Assembly: GCA_028673005.1 (NCBI GenBank)
Contig: CM054116.1
Coordinates: forward strand, 32,770,854-32,834,853
DNA from: Tanypteryx hageni
Lineage: Eukaryota > Arthropoda > Insecta > Odonata > Petaluridae
Direction: 5' to 3'
Length of the DNA: 64,000 bases
The translations under genes were made by a program, and so were the position numbers. Positions 25,401 to 37,589 of this stretch are shown here, in pieces. The notes under the pieces were generated by a model. That model was not told where the DNA came from, searched no databases, and was given only the letters and a program-made list of their open reading frames with translations. The stretch's first letter is position 1. Each line of letters starts with the position of its first letter.

Positions 25401-28196
25401 TGCTGTTCACCCCAAATACACAGTGAAAGTTTGGTTGAAATTAAATCATTATTGCCGTAGAAATTTGCTGGATGGTCAACCTGACAGATACTCAAATGTT
25501 TTATGAATAATTAATTTCTTATTTTAAGAAAAAATAATTTGTCTAATAATTATTTATTCTAAGAAATGTAAGTATTGTGTTGTGTAGGTTGTATTGTCTC
25601 ATTTCATAAAAGAAATGTTTTCTTTCAGGTGGTTGTGGTGGTCCAAACATGGTTTTTAGTGATGTTTGGCTTTTATCAATGTCAGGACCATTGTGGACGT
25701 GGAAAGAATTACCAGTGCAACACCCTGAATGGGCAGCTGCCCATATGTGGTGTCATCCTGCATGCAAGGTAATATTAAGAAAAGTTCATCATGTTTAGGG
25801 ATATCCTCGCCTTACTTCTTAACTCTTTATGAAATCTTTCTTAAGAGAAAACCCGAGTCCCTTATAATAAAAGTTTTGTAAAAACACAGAAATGAACATC
25901 TCAATAATGAGTAGCTGGTTTGACTTTCAGGAGATATTTGGGAAATTTCCCTATGTTCATTTCAGAGTATCAAGGAAGCGAGAACATAACAAATTCAATT
26001 GCCAAGCCACACAGAAAATAGTGAAACCTTCACAGTTGCACCTTTGTCCATCAAAAGGGCAGATCAACCAAACTTGTGAATCTTGTAAAAAGAACATTTG
26101 TAAGGAACTATCATATTATTTGCAATAACTGTTTACCAAAAAACTAATTTAATTATTTTTTTTATATTTTTATAGTACTGATGTAATTTAAAATAATATT
26201 TAGTTTTTTTCACGTCACCTAAATTTAAATAAATAGTAAAAAATATATTTTTCATATATTTCTTTAAGCAAGCATAATAATAGGTATTTATTTATTTGTA
26301 CCATTAAAGCAGTTTTTATACTAGAAACTCAGCAGTGCCAGGGATTCTACTATGTTGGTAAAATCATGAATCCAGATGTGGATGTGGATCTATGGCTGAT
26401 ATATCAAGTCTGCGAAGGCTGAAAGACTACATAAAAATTAGTATCTCTCTATAACAAACAAAAATAACAGAATTTTCTCATATGAATAGCCAACAGTGTG
26501 TGTATTGAGGTTATTGCATTATATATTGAGATCTATAGCATTAGCCCAATAGCTATTTCAGAATGGCAATTTCTTCATGTTACCTTATTCTCAGATGTGT
26601 TAGTTTCAGAGAAGAGAGAAATTTTCTGTCACTTCTCCAGATGTTGATTGAGACTACATTTTTCTGGGGTCGCCTACCAATCAGACTTGCATTCCTACTT
26701 GTTTGTTCATTCTTGGTTCAGCATCCTTTTTTATTTCCCTGAACAATCTCATACTCAGAAATAGTTGGAAGTTTGTTGAGGTAGGTTAATTGGCTAAAGC
26801 ATCTGCCCAGATGGACAATTGGTAACAATTCCCAATCATATCAGGTGTCCTCATGACTTTTAGTTTTATTTAGTATCTTATTCATGAATGCGTTGGTTTT
26901 ATGATAGGTGGGCCAAAATGTGGTGGTTTTAAGTCGCAGCCAAGGAGCAGGAAACTCGATTTCTTCTACACCAAACTCAAGGGGAGCAGGAGAGGCACGA
27001 ATAGGAGCAAGTGCTTCGCAGATGTTGCGCCTCCACACTTCTAACATTTGGGTACCTCCAAGAGCAGAAGAAGCAATGGAGGAGGAGGAATCCCGATCAC
27101 ATCAGCAAAGGTGCTCTAACATATCTATTTTTGTTTGATATAATTGTTTTTTGGATTTGATCACTTCAGTTCATTTAAATTATTTTTATCCAGGGCAAAT
27201 AACGAAGGAAGTGAAAGGGGATCTAATTCAAACAGAGCCAGTTCACCAAGAAGAGAACTTGACAGCCAGGAGAGCAAAAGTGAGAATAACAACATCCCTT
27301 GTAGCAGTTCATCTGATGTGGCAAAAGTGCAAAGTTTAAATGTTACCTCATCTACTCAAGTATCTTTCAAAGAATGCCAGCCTTCCACCTCAAGTTCAGG
27401 ACTGGCTTCCTCTGTGAATGCCAGTGCCTCAAGTCCATTGTCCTTGAAAATATCAAGTCCTAGCCATTCTCCAGTTCTCCCTCCTCTTCGATCACTACCC
27501 TCAATAGAAAGATCACCTTTCAGCCCAAGCCTTCGGGTTCCATCTGAAGATCGCAGCTCTCTATCTCAGCCAATGGCTGCTTTTCGGACAACACCACCTC
27601 CATCAGCTTTACAAGGACGGAATCGTCAGCGACAGCTCGAATCCTTACGCCGAATGGAGGAAAGGATATGTGGTCTTTCTAGAAGGCCTCCTGTAGTATC
27701 TGACGATGAACCCTCAAACCGTGGTATCTCACAGCCCCCTCGGCCTAAGCGTCCTGCCCCTCCGCGACTCTCACCTCCACCTCCACTCCCACCTCCACTG
27801 CGACGTCGCCCTCAGCGTACAATGAGTTTGCACGTGCTCGACACCTCTAAAGCATTAGCTAAAGATGATCCTTATGTTACTTGGCTGCCAGTTCAACCTG
27901 TGTCAGAGGCCTCGGACTCTAACTCAGGTCCTGAAGAAACCATCCTATACACTTTGGTTCCCGGCAAGGGTGAACTTATTATGTTTGGTGGTATACGTAA
28001 GGATGCTGCATCTGTGGCAGCGCATGCATCTGCAGGTGGGGCCATGAGGAGAGGAGGGAGAGCAGGTGGCCCGGGAGGAGTAGGAGGGGGAGGTGCAGAT
28101 TTTGCTACTGGAGGTGCTGGCAGCTCTTCTGCTAATATTGCTAACACTGTGTCCAATACGCTTCATTTCATCATGGCTCCAACCGATGTCATCTGA
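22418..28196 (+). CDS. FBXO42: FBXO42-type F-box/Kelch protein, eight coding exons
   Basis: Predicted substrate receptor of an SCF (Skp1-Cul1-F-box) ubiquitin ligase. Exons by GT-AG sites and continuous frame: 22418-22574, 22689-22820, 22964-23175, 23338-23516, 23683-23816, 25629-25768, 26908-27110, 27194-28196. They join to 719 codons plus TGA, close to the roughly 717 aa of human FBXO42. The F-box is at residues ~16-50 ([12 protein letters not shown], then [11 protein letters not shown]). Kelch repeats fill residues ~80-335 ([106 protein letters not shown]). A Ser/Pro/Arg-rich disordered stretch follows. The C-terminus returns to a conserved block ([37 protein letters not shown]), which matches the two-ended layout of the vertebrate protein. 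The start is the first in-frame ATG upstream of the F-box; the frame is open farther upstream but has no ATG. Orthology is seen from motifs; partners are inferred. Confidence 0.93.
24775..25035. repeat. 33-bp minisatellite in FBXO42 intron 5
   Basis: Seven to eight head-to-tail copies of a 33-bp unit (core CCTACCATTTCCCT followed by GTATTGTTGTATT) with scattered substitutions. Since 33 is a multiple of three, both strands stay open over the array and give meaningless 11-residue peptide repeats. It lies inside the 1.8-kb intron 23817-25628, so length variation would not touch the protein. Confidence 0.9.
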
Positions 28197-30250
28197 GCAG
28201 TAATGGAAGCTATGTAAAAAGTTATATGTGAAATATTTCAGTTTTTGGTATATTGGAGTTGTAGAAGTTATCCATAAAAATTTTTCTGGACTGAAGTGTG
28301 CTGCAACTCACTTTTTACCAATTCTGAGTCTCATTCTTCATATCATGTTTAATGTTCCAAATATTTTCTTGAAGGGAAATATTTGCTCTGTGCATTTTGT
28401 GTATTAATCATCATACTCCATTTTACTTTTTAAAAGGCATTACTTTTATTTTCTAAAAAAGGAATATATCCACATAATTTCTAAGCACTTAATTATGATA
28501 AACAAATTTATAAACTTTGATACATTGGAGCAGCTATCATTCAATGTTAAATTCTATACATTTTAAGCATGTTTGTATTCATATTTTCAAATGTTTGAAT
28601 ATCATTGTTATTTGTCATGTTTGACAGTCCCTTGTTCCAAATGTGGAAATAACATTATGATCTTATTAGAAAATAATCTTATTATCCATCTTTAATCACT
28701 ATTCTAGTAATAGTGTTATGCAATGAAATGCATATTTACCAAACACATCATAGACTTTGCTCTCTAAAAGGAGGCCAAAACAATCAATGATCTCACATAC
28801 CAAAAATATTAAAGGAACCTCAAATATCTTTTCCTAAGTGTTGTTAATTGGAAAGATATATAGTTTGTTAAGCAGATACAAAAGGAGGGTGCCATTTCTG
28901 GAAAAGATGAAAGTCAAGTTGCCTTGTGACATACTAGATTACCATAATTGCAACTGAAGATCTGGAAGAGCATTTCCCATCAGCAATACCATAAGTTGCC
29001 GTGGATTATTCTTAAGGGTGCCATGAAATGTTGGAATGAAATTGAAAACAATAGCAAAAGATTGAGAAGTTTTACTAAGTGATCCAAGCTCAATTGTCAC
29101 ATTATAAGCAAACATGTATTCATAAAATGTAAATAAAGTTACTCTTACATTTATTATGCATGTCATTCTACACATCCTTGACACAAAAGTGGATCTATCA
29201 CCAGAAAACTTTGCTGATTTTTTATTTCTTAAGTTTTACAAAATACATCTGATTTTTAAAACAAATATGGGCACAATCAAAATTTTTGGATTGATTACTT
29301 TGAAAAAACATTAAATATGCATAAATGCTCCATCCTGTCACAATTTTATGAAATGGCGTTTGGACTTAAGCATCTCTCTTTCATTAGATATTAAGTACAT
29401 AAAATCTTATTAGTTCATATGATTTGACACATTTTAAAATTCATAAAAACTAAGCAATGAAGTGGAGAAAAAATTTATTTTATTTTAAATAAAATTTATT
29501 ATGCATTTGGTTTGTGGAGTTCTATTTCTTAAAATGAAAGAAAGGAAAAATAATTGTAAAAAACCCACTTGGTTGAGTAGAAATACAACCTGGGTTTCAA
29601 CAATTAAACATCTTCTGGTACAAAATATTGCTGTGACTTGTCTTATATACAAAACATTTTACGACTTTTTTTTACAGGTTAGTGTAAATAGCAGGAACTT
29701 TGCTTAGAACAGAGTAATTGCAAAACTAAAACATCTTCCCTAGTTATAAAACTACATTGGTGAAATATAAGTAAAATAATTCATTTTGAAAGTAGTACGA
29801 GAATATGGATTCATGGATATGAAAGAGAATTTAAGTTATTGCCATTTTAGGATTTTATTCTTACAGTATTTAATAGGCAGGCCGCAAACTCGTCTATCAT
29901 TTGTGGAGTAAGCAGAGATCATAATGGGGCATTTAAGCATACAAGTGAGAATTTTAGAGAACATGGTGCAACGTGCCAACTAATGAATTGCAAGGTAATA
30001 TGTAGATGAATATATAGACTCCATGCAGCCCACCAATGAGTATTGTCTTTTGATAGTTATGTTGTCTGCACATCAATCAATGTCAGTCTAAATACTGGAT
30101 AATGTTTAGAGCATGGAAAAGGCAGAAAAAAGTAAAACCTCAAGTTATTGGGGATGCCTCTTAGCCTCTCCACATCTGTTAGAAGCAAGACAATTTGCAG
30201 TCTGAAAATGATAGTGTACAGCAGCTGATTCAAAAAAGTTATCTTTTATT
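28197..30250 (+). other. FBXO42 3' UTR and downstream AT-rich DNA
   Basis: No gene is seen after the FBXO42 stop. The first plausible AATAAA on the plus strand that I noticed is at 29132-29137, which would give a 3' UTR of roughly 0.95 kb. The rest is AT-rich unique-looking sequence without open frames of coding character. Confidence 0.4.
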
Positions 30251-30678
30251 TACCACAAAGCCAGCAAATGGAAGATAGGTTCAGCCAGCCTTTAAGCAGC
30301 AGTTTATTTCAATTTCACATAATGAAAGTTGATGTATAAGAGAATGGATCAAGTGGATGGAGTAGAAAGATAGGGAGGGAAGACTAAGTATTATTAAAAT
30401 TTCCAAATCTGAAACGGAATTATGGAAGAAAATTAAAAGTGAAATAAAATTATACTTGATGGATTTAACCGATTTTCTCGTTTCTGAACGCAGATGTTTT
30501 CTTGGTTGGGACGGAACTAGCCAAGCTAGTATCAAACTGCCCCAATGGATGTCTTCGAAGAGATACATCGAAGAAAACTCCTCCCTCTCAAATGGTGAAA
30601 TTGCCATGCAAGAAATTGATGGATTTAACCGATCCGAAGATCCTATGCAGACAGGCATAAGCTGTAATGTTGGGAGTA

Positions 30679-30829
30679 ATTTTGAAACGAGAAAAAAGTC
30701 TGCTATGACCGGGAATCGAACCCGGGTCTTCAATCTGCTACGATAGTTCAGTAGTAGAATATCCGCCCGGCAAGTGGAAGACCCGGGTTCAATTCCCGGT
30801 CATAGCAGACTTTTTTCTCGTATCAAAAT
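30679..30829. repeat. Inverted tRNA-half hairpin
   Basis: The left arm 30,679-30,730 and right arm 30,778-30,829 are 52-bp inverted copies with about two mismatches. The right arm is the 3' half of the tRNA-like sequence plus its flank (GTCATAGCAGACTTTTTTCT); the left arm is the same in reverse. The spacer holds the D and anticodon arms. Confidence 0.9.
30737..30807 (+). tRNA. tRNA-like sequence (pseudo-tRNA, Gly-like body)
   Basis: A cloverleaf can be drawn: acceptor GCTACGA/TCATAGC with one mismatch, D arm GTTC-AGTAGTA-GAAT, anticodon stem TCCGC/GTGGA around the loop CCGGCAA, T arm CCGGG-TTCAATT-CCCGG, discriminator A, then a T run suited to Pol III termination at 30,811-30,816. Box A (TAGTTCAGTAG) and box B (GGTTCAATTCC) are good. 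Position 33 is C instead of the near-universal T, and the loop would read GGC, so it is probably a pseudogene or SINE head rather than a working tRNA. Confidence 0.5.
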
Positions 30830-31499
30830 TATTCTCAAAATTATACTTGTCATACTTTTGATAAATATCTACACTTGTCTTAGCACATCACCCAAGTTGT
30901 ATTTACTTTGATGATAATACTTTATAAACTACGAAAAAAGATTTACCGTTCTATAAATGGTATCTCTTCCACACTAACAATGTAATTACATGTTCTAAAA
31001 TTATGAAGCCCATTTTATCACTGGGATCCAATTGATAATTACTAAGATTCAGAAAACCATAGGCACATTTGGCCACTGAGTAACCATCCTGTTCATTCTA
31101 AAAAAGAATAAAAGCAGCACCAAGTACGTCTGCTTGGCAGTCAACAGTAGGGCGCCCAAAATCCAGCATTTTTTTACACTTCCCCCTGAAATTATGCTGC
31201 AATTTTCTTGCTTTAATTTCACGTTTTCATTCATACTAAACCCAATCACATTGCCTGATCCTACATTCTTCTGTCATGTTCTTTTCATTAATTAGTAGGA
31301 CTGCCAACTTTTCATGATGGTTGTGTACAACATTTTCAATGGTTAATTAGGAATTCCCAAAATGTCATATATTTAAATTTAGGACAGCTTAAAAGGTATT
31401 ATTTAATGACCAACCAATGTTTCAGCAATCTTTCTACACAGTTGAATAGATAACCAGTGAAAGGTTACTTCCCTTGATATTCCTTTACTCAGTATCTAT

Positions 31500-32534
31500 A
31501 ATAGAACTTGGTTATAATGACAATAAAGGGACTGGAAAATTGTCATTATAACCAAGTATCATGATGTTCAAGATTACATGGGAACATAGAATTCAACAGA
31601 CTTCAAATTCAATAATTTATAATATATATAAAATAAAATGTTAATATTTAACACAGTAAATAAGTACAAAATATCTACATATAAAACATGAAATATTTTG
31701 AACGCTTAATAAAATTTTGTTTTTGTCATATTTGTCAACTTGAAATGTTTTTCAAGGCCATCATAGGCATGAATAATGTTCAATGTCTTTTCATTAGTGT
31801 ATTTTGAATCATAAAACCATGATATCATTTTGATTGCTTGCAAAGCATCAGTAATGGTGGGATGGTTCATCTGAATGTTCTACCATTTATTCATCTTTTT
31901 CTTCATCACAGTTTCCCTGCTGCCCTACTATGACATCCCTCGCAATGTCTAGGTCCATCGGAACTTCGTTGTTTTTACATCCTGGCCAATTTCTGGATAT
32001 GAGTAGGTGTTCACAACTTTAAAATTTCCTATTCATTCATTCTGGTTTCATTAAGATTGATGTCTAGTCTTGGTTTTAGAGAGACAAGCATGGCCGAAAG
32101 TTCTTAATCATTTCCAGTGTCCCTTCTTCATGCTGTCAAATTTTCTGATGGCATCCAGTAATGAAGTTTTGTGATCTTTATTCTCAATATGAAGAATTTT
32201 TTAAATGGTACTTTAGGCTTCTAATTATTCCTCAGTTCAGTGGCTGAGGACCTCTGGTAGTGTTAAAAGGCAGAAAAACAAGCTTAATGTTGGTTAACTC
32301 TGATCCAAGCTTAGCTGGGCAATTATCAATTAATGTCAGATTATTTATATTTTGAGAATTAAGTTCATGATCCCAACTTATTACAGCTTCTTCAAAAAGA
32401 GGTGATTTCATCCATGCTTTGTTTGACAGGTATCGAACTGGCAAGGTTTTGACCTTCAGACTCTGAGGTTGAGAGGTCTGGGCCACTTCCAGATTTTGAG
32501 GCCATAATAAAAATGTGAAAACAAAATCAAACAA
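31500..32534 (-). pseudogene. Tigger/pogo-type transposase remnant
   Basis: On the minus strand, 32,534-32,232 reads KAWMKSPLFEEAVISWDHEL, LTLIDNCPAKL and LTNIKLVFLPFNTT, the central DDE region of pogo/Tigger (jerky-like) transposases, including the second catalytic Asp in LIDNCPA. More degraded sequence follows down to about 31,750. The pair TTGGTTATAATGACA (31,508) and TGTCATTATAACCAAG (31,541) resembles the family's TIR. The N-terminal part and other end are missing. Confidence 0.8.
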
Positions 32535-32869
32535 TAATCAGCTAATTTGTATATTTTTCATTGATAAAATGCTATTCTAGCCCTTTTCCATGCAAATGTA
32601 CAAATTATAAAGGAAAAACCCAATTTTTGTACAATTTCACATTTGACTTGTCCTCCATGCTGAATGAGTTACATAAAAACTTGCAAATCGTATACATAAA
32701 TTTCAGACATTAAAATATTTCGGCCCGTTAAAGCCTGAAAATTTTTATAACAAACCTGATATATCCATCAAGTTTTAAAGGCTGGCCCAGGCATGTAATG
32801 AATTCCGAAGGATCGGCCCAAACCTGGCCCGTGCAGGACTCTAGAAGAGATTGACAGAGGGAGAGAAAG

Positions 32870-33290
32870 AATGAGGAAACGTGGAAGTTTGAGAAAGTGG
32901 GAGGTAGAGAGAGAGGGGTGGGTGAGAGAGAAGGGGGGAGAGAGAAGGGGAGGGGGTGAGAGAGAAGGGGAGGGGGTGAGAGAGAAGGGGAGGGGGTGAG
33001 AGAGAAGGGGAGGGGGTGAGAGAGAAGGGGAGGGGGTGAGAGAGAAGGGGAGGGGGTGAGAGAGAAGGGGAAGGGGTGAGAGAAGGGGGGGGGTGAGAGA
33101 GAAGGGGGTGAGAGAGAAGGGGGGTGAGAGAAGGGGGGGGTGAGAGAAGGGGGGGTGAGAGAGAAGGGGGGGGTGAGAGAGAAGGGGGGGTGAGAGAGAA
33201 GGGGGGGTGAGAGAGAAGGGGGGTGAAAAAGAGGGGAGGGTGAAAAAGAGGGGAGGGTGAAAGAGAGAGGAGGGTGAGAGAAGGAATAGG
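32870..33290. repeat. GA-rich satellite (18-bp unit and derivatives)
   Basis: Tandem GAGAGAAGGGGAGGGGGT units in the first part, decaying into shorter GAGAGAAGGGGGG and AAAGAGGGGAGGGTG units. Strand asymmetry is extreme (almost pure purine on the plus strand), so triplex or slipped structures are possible. The long Pro/Ser open frame on the other strand is an artefact. Confidence 0.95.
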
Positions 33291-33439
33291 ATGAAGGGAA
33301 AAAGAGAAGCTTTAAAATAGGGCTAGATATAATTTTCCACCTTAAAAATATGCTGAATAGAGGAGGTTCAGGGCTACACATGGGCAGCAGGTGAATTTGA
33401 ATTTGCCTTGCAAAGAAAGGCACAGGGTCAAAGTGCATA

Positions 33440-36090
33440 GCGTGTAAGGGTGGAGCTCCTAGTTATGATAAATTTACAATATAATAATTAACAGCTAGAA
33501 AGGATTGGAATAAATAATGAATACACATTGAAGCTGAGCTTATATTAATATATATCTATCAACCAATGTATGGAAATATAAAGCACATTTCTGCATACAA
33601 ATTCTTATTCAGTTACAATGTCCAAAGCACACGTATAAACAGAGGCACAAAATATACAATACTACTATCTCTGAATGAGTCACGTACCAAAACTTCCTGA
33701 TTTTCAATAACCAAAAGAGTTCCTCACACTTGGTAGGTCAAAATTGAATAAGATTAACAAATACAGACAGATGACAAAGAACAAGTACTAAATATGCAAC
33801 ATGATATGAGATAGTCAGAACGGAATAGCCCAAATTTCTGACTTAGGATGGACAAACTTCATGAAAATGTGATTTTGATACTAGATTGCCATCACAAATA
33901 AATTCTTGGTCATTAGAGAGTTAAGCACATAATGCTTCACCATAAAGGTCCTTCAATTCCATTAAAACTCGATAAGTAGAGGCACCAAAAAATTCCAAAC
34001 ATAGTTGTAAGATAATACATTAATATCGATAACAATTTATACACACAAAAAGCATTCACATTAATAACCCCTCTTCAATCACATTCTTCACAAAATTGTT
34101 TATTCGGCAAAACAAAACACTTTGACTGCATGATTTGCACAACCTTATTGTACATTTAAGTATATGTGCCACATCGATTTACAATTTGTATTAATAGTTT
34201 CCACTCATCAGTAAATACCATACTGAATATGGGTAAAATTATACCTCAATTGAAATGACAAAGTTCTTTATAAAACTTTTACAAAATCATTCCTTGATAT
34301 CCAAATGAAACAATTTGTGAACCACTCACAAACACTAACAGCAGCATGACTAAACGTCATGAATTTTAAAAAGCTTTCATAAACACTGGTTGAATCAACC
34401 AGTAGAAAAAAATCTCAGAAAATCTCATTTGCTGGGAATCTTATCACAGCAAAAAATAAATCATTAAATTTATGAGTTTTTAATGCAATGAGATGGCAGC
34501 TTCAAGCAATACAAACATCATTTTTCTTAATTACATGTTAAAATAGATTCATTTTAACTAGTATACATTTTAGCCCACTTTAAACTCACTTTTACTTCAT
34601 AGCTAGCTCAAAACAACCCTCATAAACATTGAATAAGGATTGTAATACCCTTGTAAATGAGATTAAGGGTGCAACTTACTCATTTACTGACCAATAAATA
34701 ATACCAGCAATTTGTGCAAAAATGCACCACTCAAATACAAGAGGAATAATCTTGAAACAGGAGCACTTCAAGGCAACAAACACCAATTTGGACAAATAGT
34801 ACATAAAATTTTAAAACAAAACAATACTGCAAATTATGAGTGCAGGAGGATAACTATGATACAAACATACATAATCAGCAATAACATACATAATCTAATG
34901 TCAGTTAACAGAAATCTACATATATACATTCATATCCACCGTTTCTTAACATTTTATATAAATCCTTAGTAAATGCAAGAGGATCATGTTTTCCTTACTC
35001 TCCAAACACTGGGGACTATCCTTTTCGAAGGAGCAACTCTGTCACAAGGTAAAGGCTTAAATGTAGCACCATCTACTACTAATACAAGAAAAAACCTTTT
35101 ATGACTTGGTTCATTTCATGAATTTAAGTTGGCATTCAATGAATATTTCAACTACGTTATGATTTCATAACCACTTCATATGATACAAACACTAGATTCA
35201 GTTTATCTGCTAATCACTAGATTTTTGAAGTCTTATACATTCTCCATAATTACATCAACCATTAGCTACCTTAGTCCATCAGCACCTCTTTGGCACAAAT
35301 AATCAGCAACTTTAAAACCAAACATGATGGATAAGCCTTTTTACAGGTACTTCATTATCTATTACAGCTCTCTCTCTTCTTATACTGGAAAAAGAAAATG
35401 TCATTAATATATCATGTTGAGATTCATAAGTAAACAACTAACAATATGTAAATGGCTAACATAAACACCGACCCAGCTAAAATATCACCTTGGAAATATA
35501 TTTCACAAATTTTAGTACATTTACTTTAAATCCTACTTTGACAATAACACAGGAGTGCATAACATACAGCCCATGGAATTTTATCAGCAAAGCTTGTCAA
35601 AACATCAGGAAATAAAAATTTAAAAATTATCTCAAAATCTATAAAAGCCTTTTTCTGTTCATTTGTGGCTCCCTCTGTCACACTAAAAATGCGAATAACT
35701 CTATCAAGGATCGAGATACATTTTTTAAATATGGCAGGAATGCTCGATTCACATATTTTAAGGTGACGACGAAAAAAAATCTCAAATAAGTCCTGGGTTT
35801 GACTCCAAGTTTCTTATTCTGTTCATCTTTTTCTGCCTACAGTTCGAAATCCCTCATGTTAAACATTTAATTCACATATTTTGGGGAAATCTTGCCATTT
35901 TAATGGGATGTTGCCTTGCCTACCAATTATGTTGTTAAACCTCGAAATCCTATTGTTATCTCAATCCTTATGGAAGAAAGCGTGCTTTGAATGCTTTTAA
36001 TATGAGAGAGGAAGGAAGGAGAGGGAAATGATTTTCATAGCAACTAATATAAACAACATTCGTTATTTATGTGAAGGAATACGTTTGATT
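33440..36090. other. Gene-free AT-rich stretch
   Basis: No coding exon, RNA gene or structured repeat recognised. Short open frames here show no coding-like composition. Confidence 0.4.
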
Positions 36091-36102
36091 GTAGAGCATA
36101 AA

Positions 36103-37086
36103 CCTTTATCTTACGAATAGGCCAATATTGGTCCGCTAGTTCCGAAAATTCCTACAGAGATCATATTTGTCGTGGAGTCGAGTGAGTAGGGGGAGGATAA
36201 GGTATTCTAATCTTTCTAATATCCTTAAGTTCATGGCCTAAAAGCTTTGGTCGGTAAACACTTCTGGAAAATATTTATTTGCCATATGTTGGCCTCGGCG
36301 CTCGGACCCTTCCTGGAACTTGAGATGCAATAAACACAAACCCATGAGTAAGCTCCAACTTAAAGACTCGCTATATTTTCGTCTTCCTTTCGTACAACTA
36401 TATTTTACAATTCTGCTTCTTCAGTTGTTTTTAGACCACCAAATAGTGCGGCAGTAGGCTAAGGCACAAGCAGTTATTGAAGTTTCCATTTTAGTAATAT
36501 TTTTATTTTTGTAAGTAATTCTACTTTTGTTTTCTCATTGTTATTCTATTGTTATTTTGGTTATTATTATTAGCCGTAATTTTTTAAATGGCTCCTAAAT
36601 GTAAAATGATGTATGAAGTGATAGAGGAAATCATTTTTGATTCAGATTCTGATGCATACAAAGAAGAAAGTGTGGAAAGTGGTAGTGACAGCGAGGAGGA
36701 GCCTTAGGTAGATGTCTCGGCAAGGAGTGGTGATTCATCTAAATGGAGATCTCTGCATGAAGGCCTAAGACAAAACATCGGTGTGCACCCTTTTACTGTC
36801 AAGCCAAGTGGAGTGAACGCTAGTGCTATTATTGTATTTGCATTTTATTGCATTCATCCAAATTTTAATACCAAAACTATATTTTCACATGTTTCTTTCC
36901 TCTAATAAGCATCCTCACGTAGTTCTGCCATGTTAACTATACAATACTTTTTATTTAATCATTTTATCATGAATAGTTTATTGATAGGCGATTTTTTCAA
37001 AATGTAAACAAATACTTTTTAAATACCCCAGAATAAATCTGGCAGATAGAACCTACGCTCAGGCATTTAAATTTGGCAGATAAAGG
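36103..37086 (+). mobile_element. Deleted piggyBac-type element with transposase N-terminus
   Basis: Ends CCTTTATC (36,103) and GATAAAGG-TTAA (37,079-37,090); the left TTAA has decayed to TAAA. A 39-codon frame from 36,591 (ATG, acidic run FDSDSD, GSDSEEEP) and a following HPFTVKPSGVN match the acidic N-terminus and the first conserved block of piggyBac transposases. The catalytic part is gone, so this is a non-autonomous or dying copy. Confidence 0.65.
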
Positions 37087-37589
37087 TTAATCATTCGCAT
37101 TAAAATTATTTAAATCTTTGTAGGAGTTCGAGACTTGAAACAACGAACGGCTAAAAGAACAAAAGTTTGTTTTCCTTTCATTGATTTTTGAATACACGTT
37201 GAATCAATCAACAGATGTTTTTAACATGAAAATTTGACATTCTTAGTGATTAGCATTGTTGCTGGTTTCATGTAATTGTGTACCATTGACTTGGATAATA
37301 GCTTTGTGTCACACCTATTCACAAAATTTCATAAAAAATTTCCTGTTGAATTTCAACGGACATTTCCCTAGTAAAGGAAAATAAATTATTTATATTACTG
37401 GTTTATTCTCAATCTACACAATTAGGACACTCTCTATTATACAAATGGTTGATTTGCATTTAAAATCAGTGAGCATGCCATAACATTTTATTTTCAAAAT
37501 TTTAAAACATTATTTTGCATTATTATATCCAAGACGAAAAATCTGTTGAGTTTATAATACAGGCCTTCTACTAATTTTTAGCCTACTTT

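Noticed and set aside
30281..30746. Overlapping open frames on both strands (150 and 96 codons)
   Set aside because: They include the tRNA-half hairpin and a duplicated TTGATGGATTTAACCGA phrase (30,458 and 30,616); repeat-derived rather than coding.
30737..30807. Functional tRNA gene
   Set aside because: C at position 33, an acceptor mismatch and duplication of its 3' half as an inverted copy point to a pseudo-tRNA or SINE part.
32728..33438. Long minus-strand open frame rich in Pro, Ser and Leu
   Set aside because: It is the reverse of the GA-rich satellite; a three-fold-compatible simple repeat keeps the frame open. No domain or splice context.
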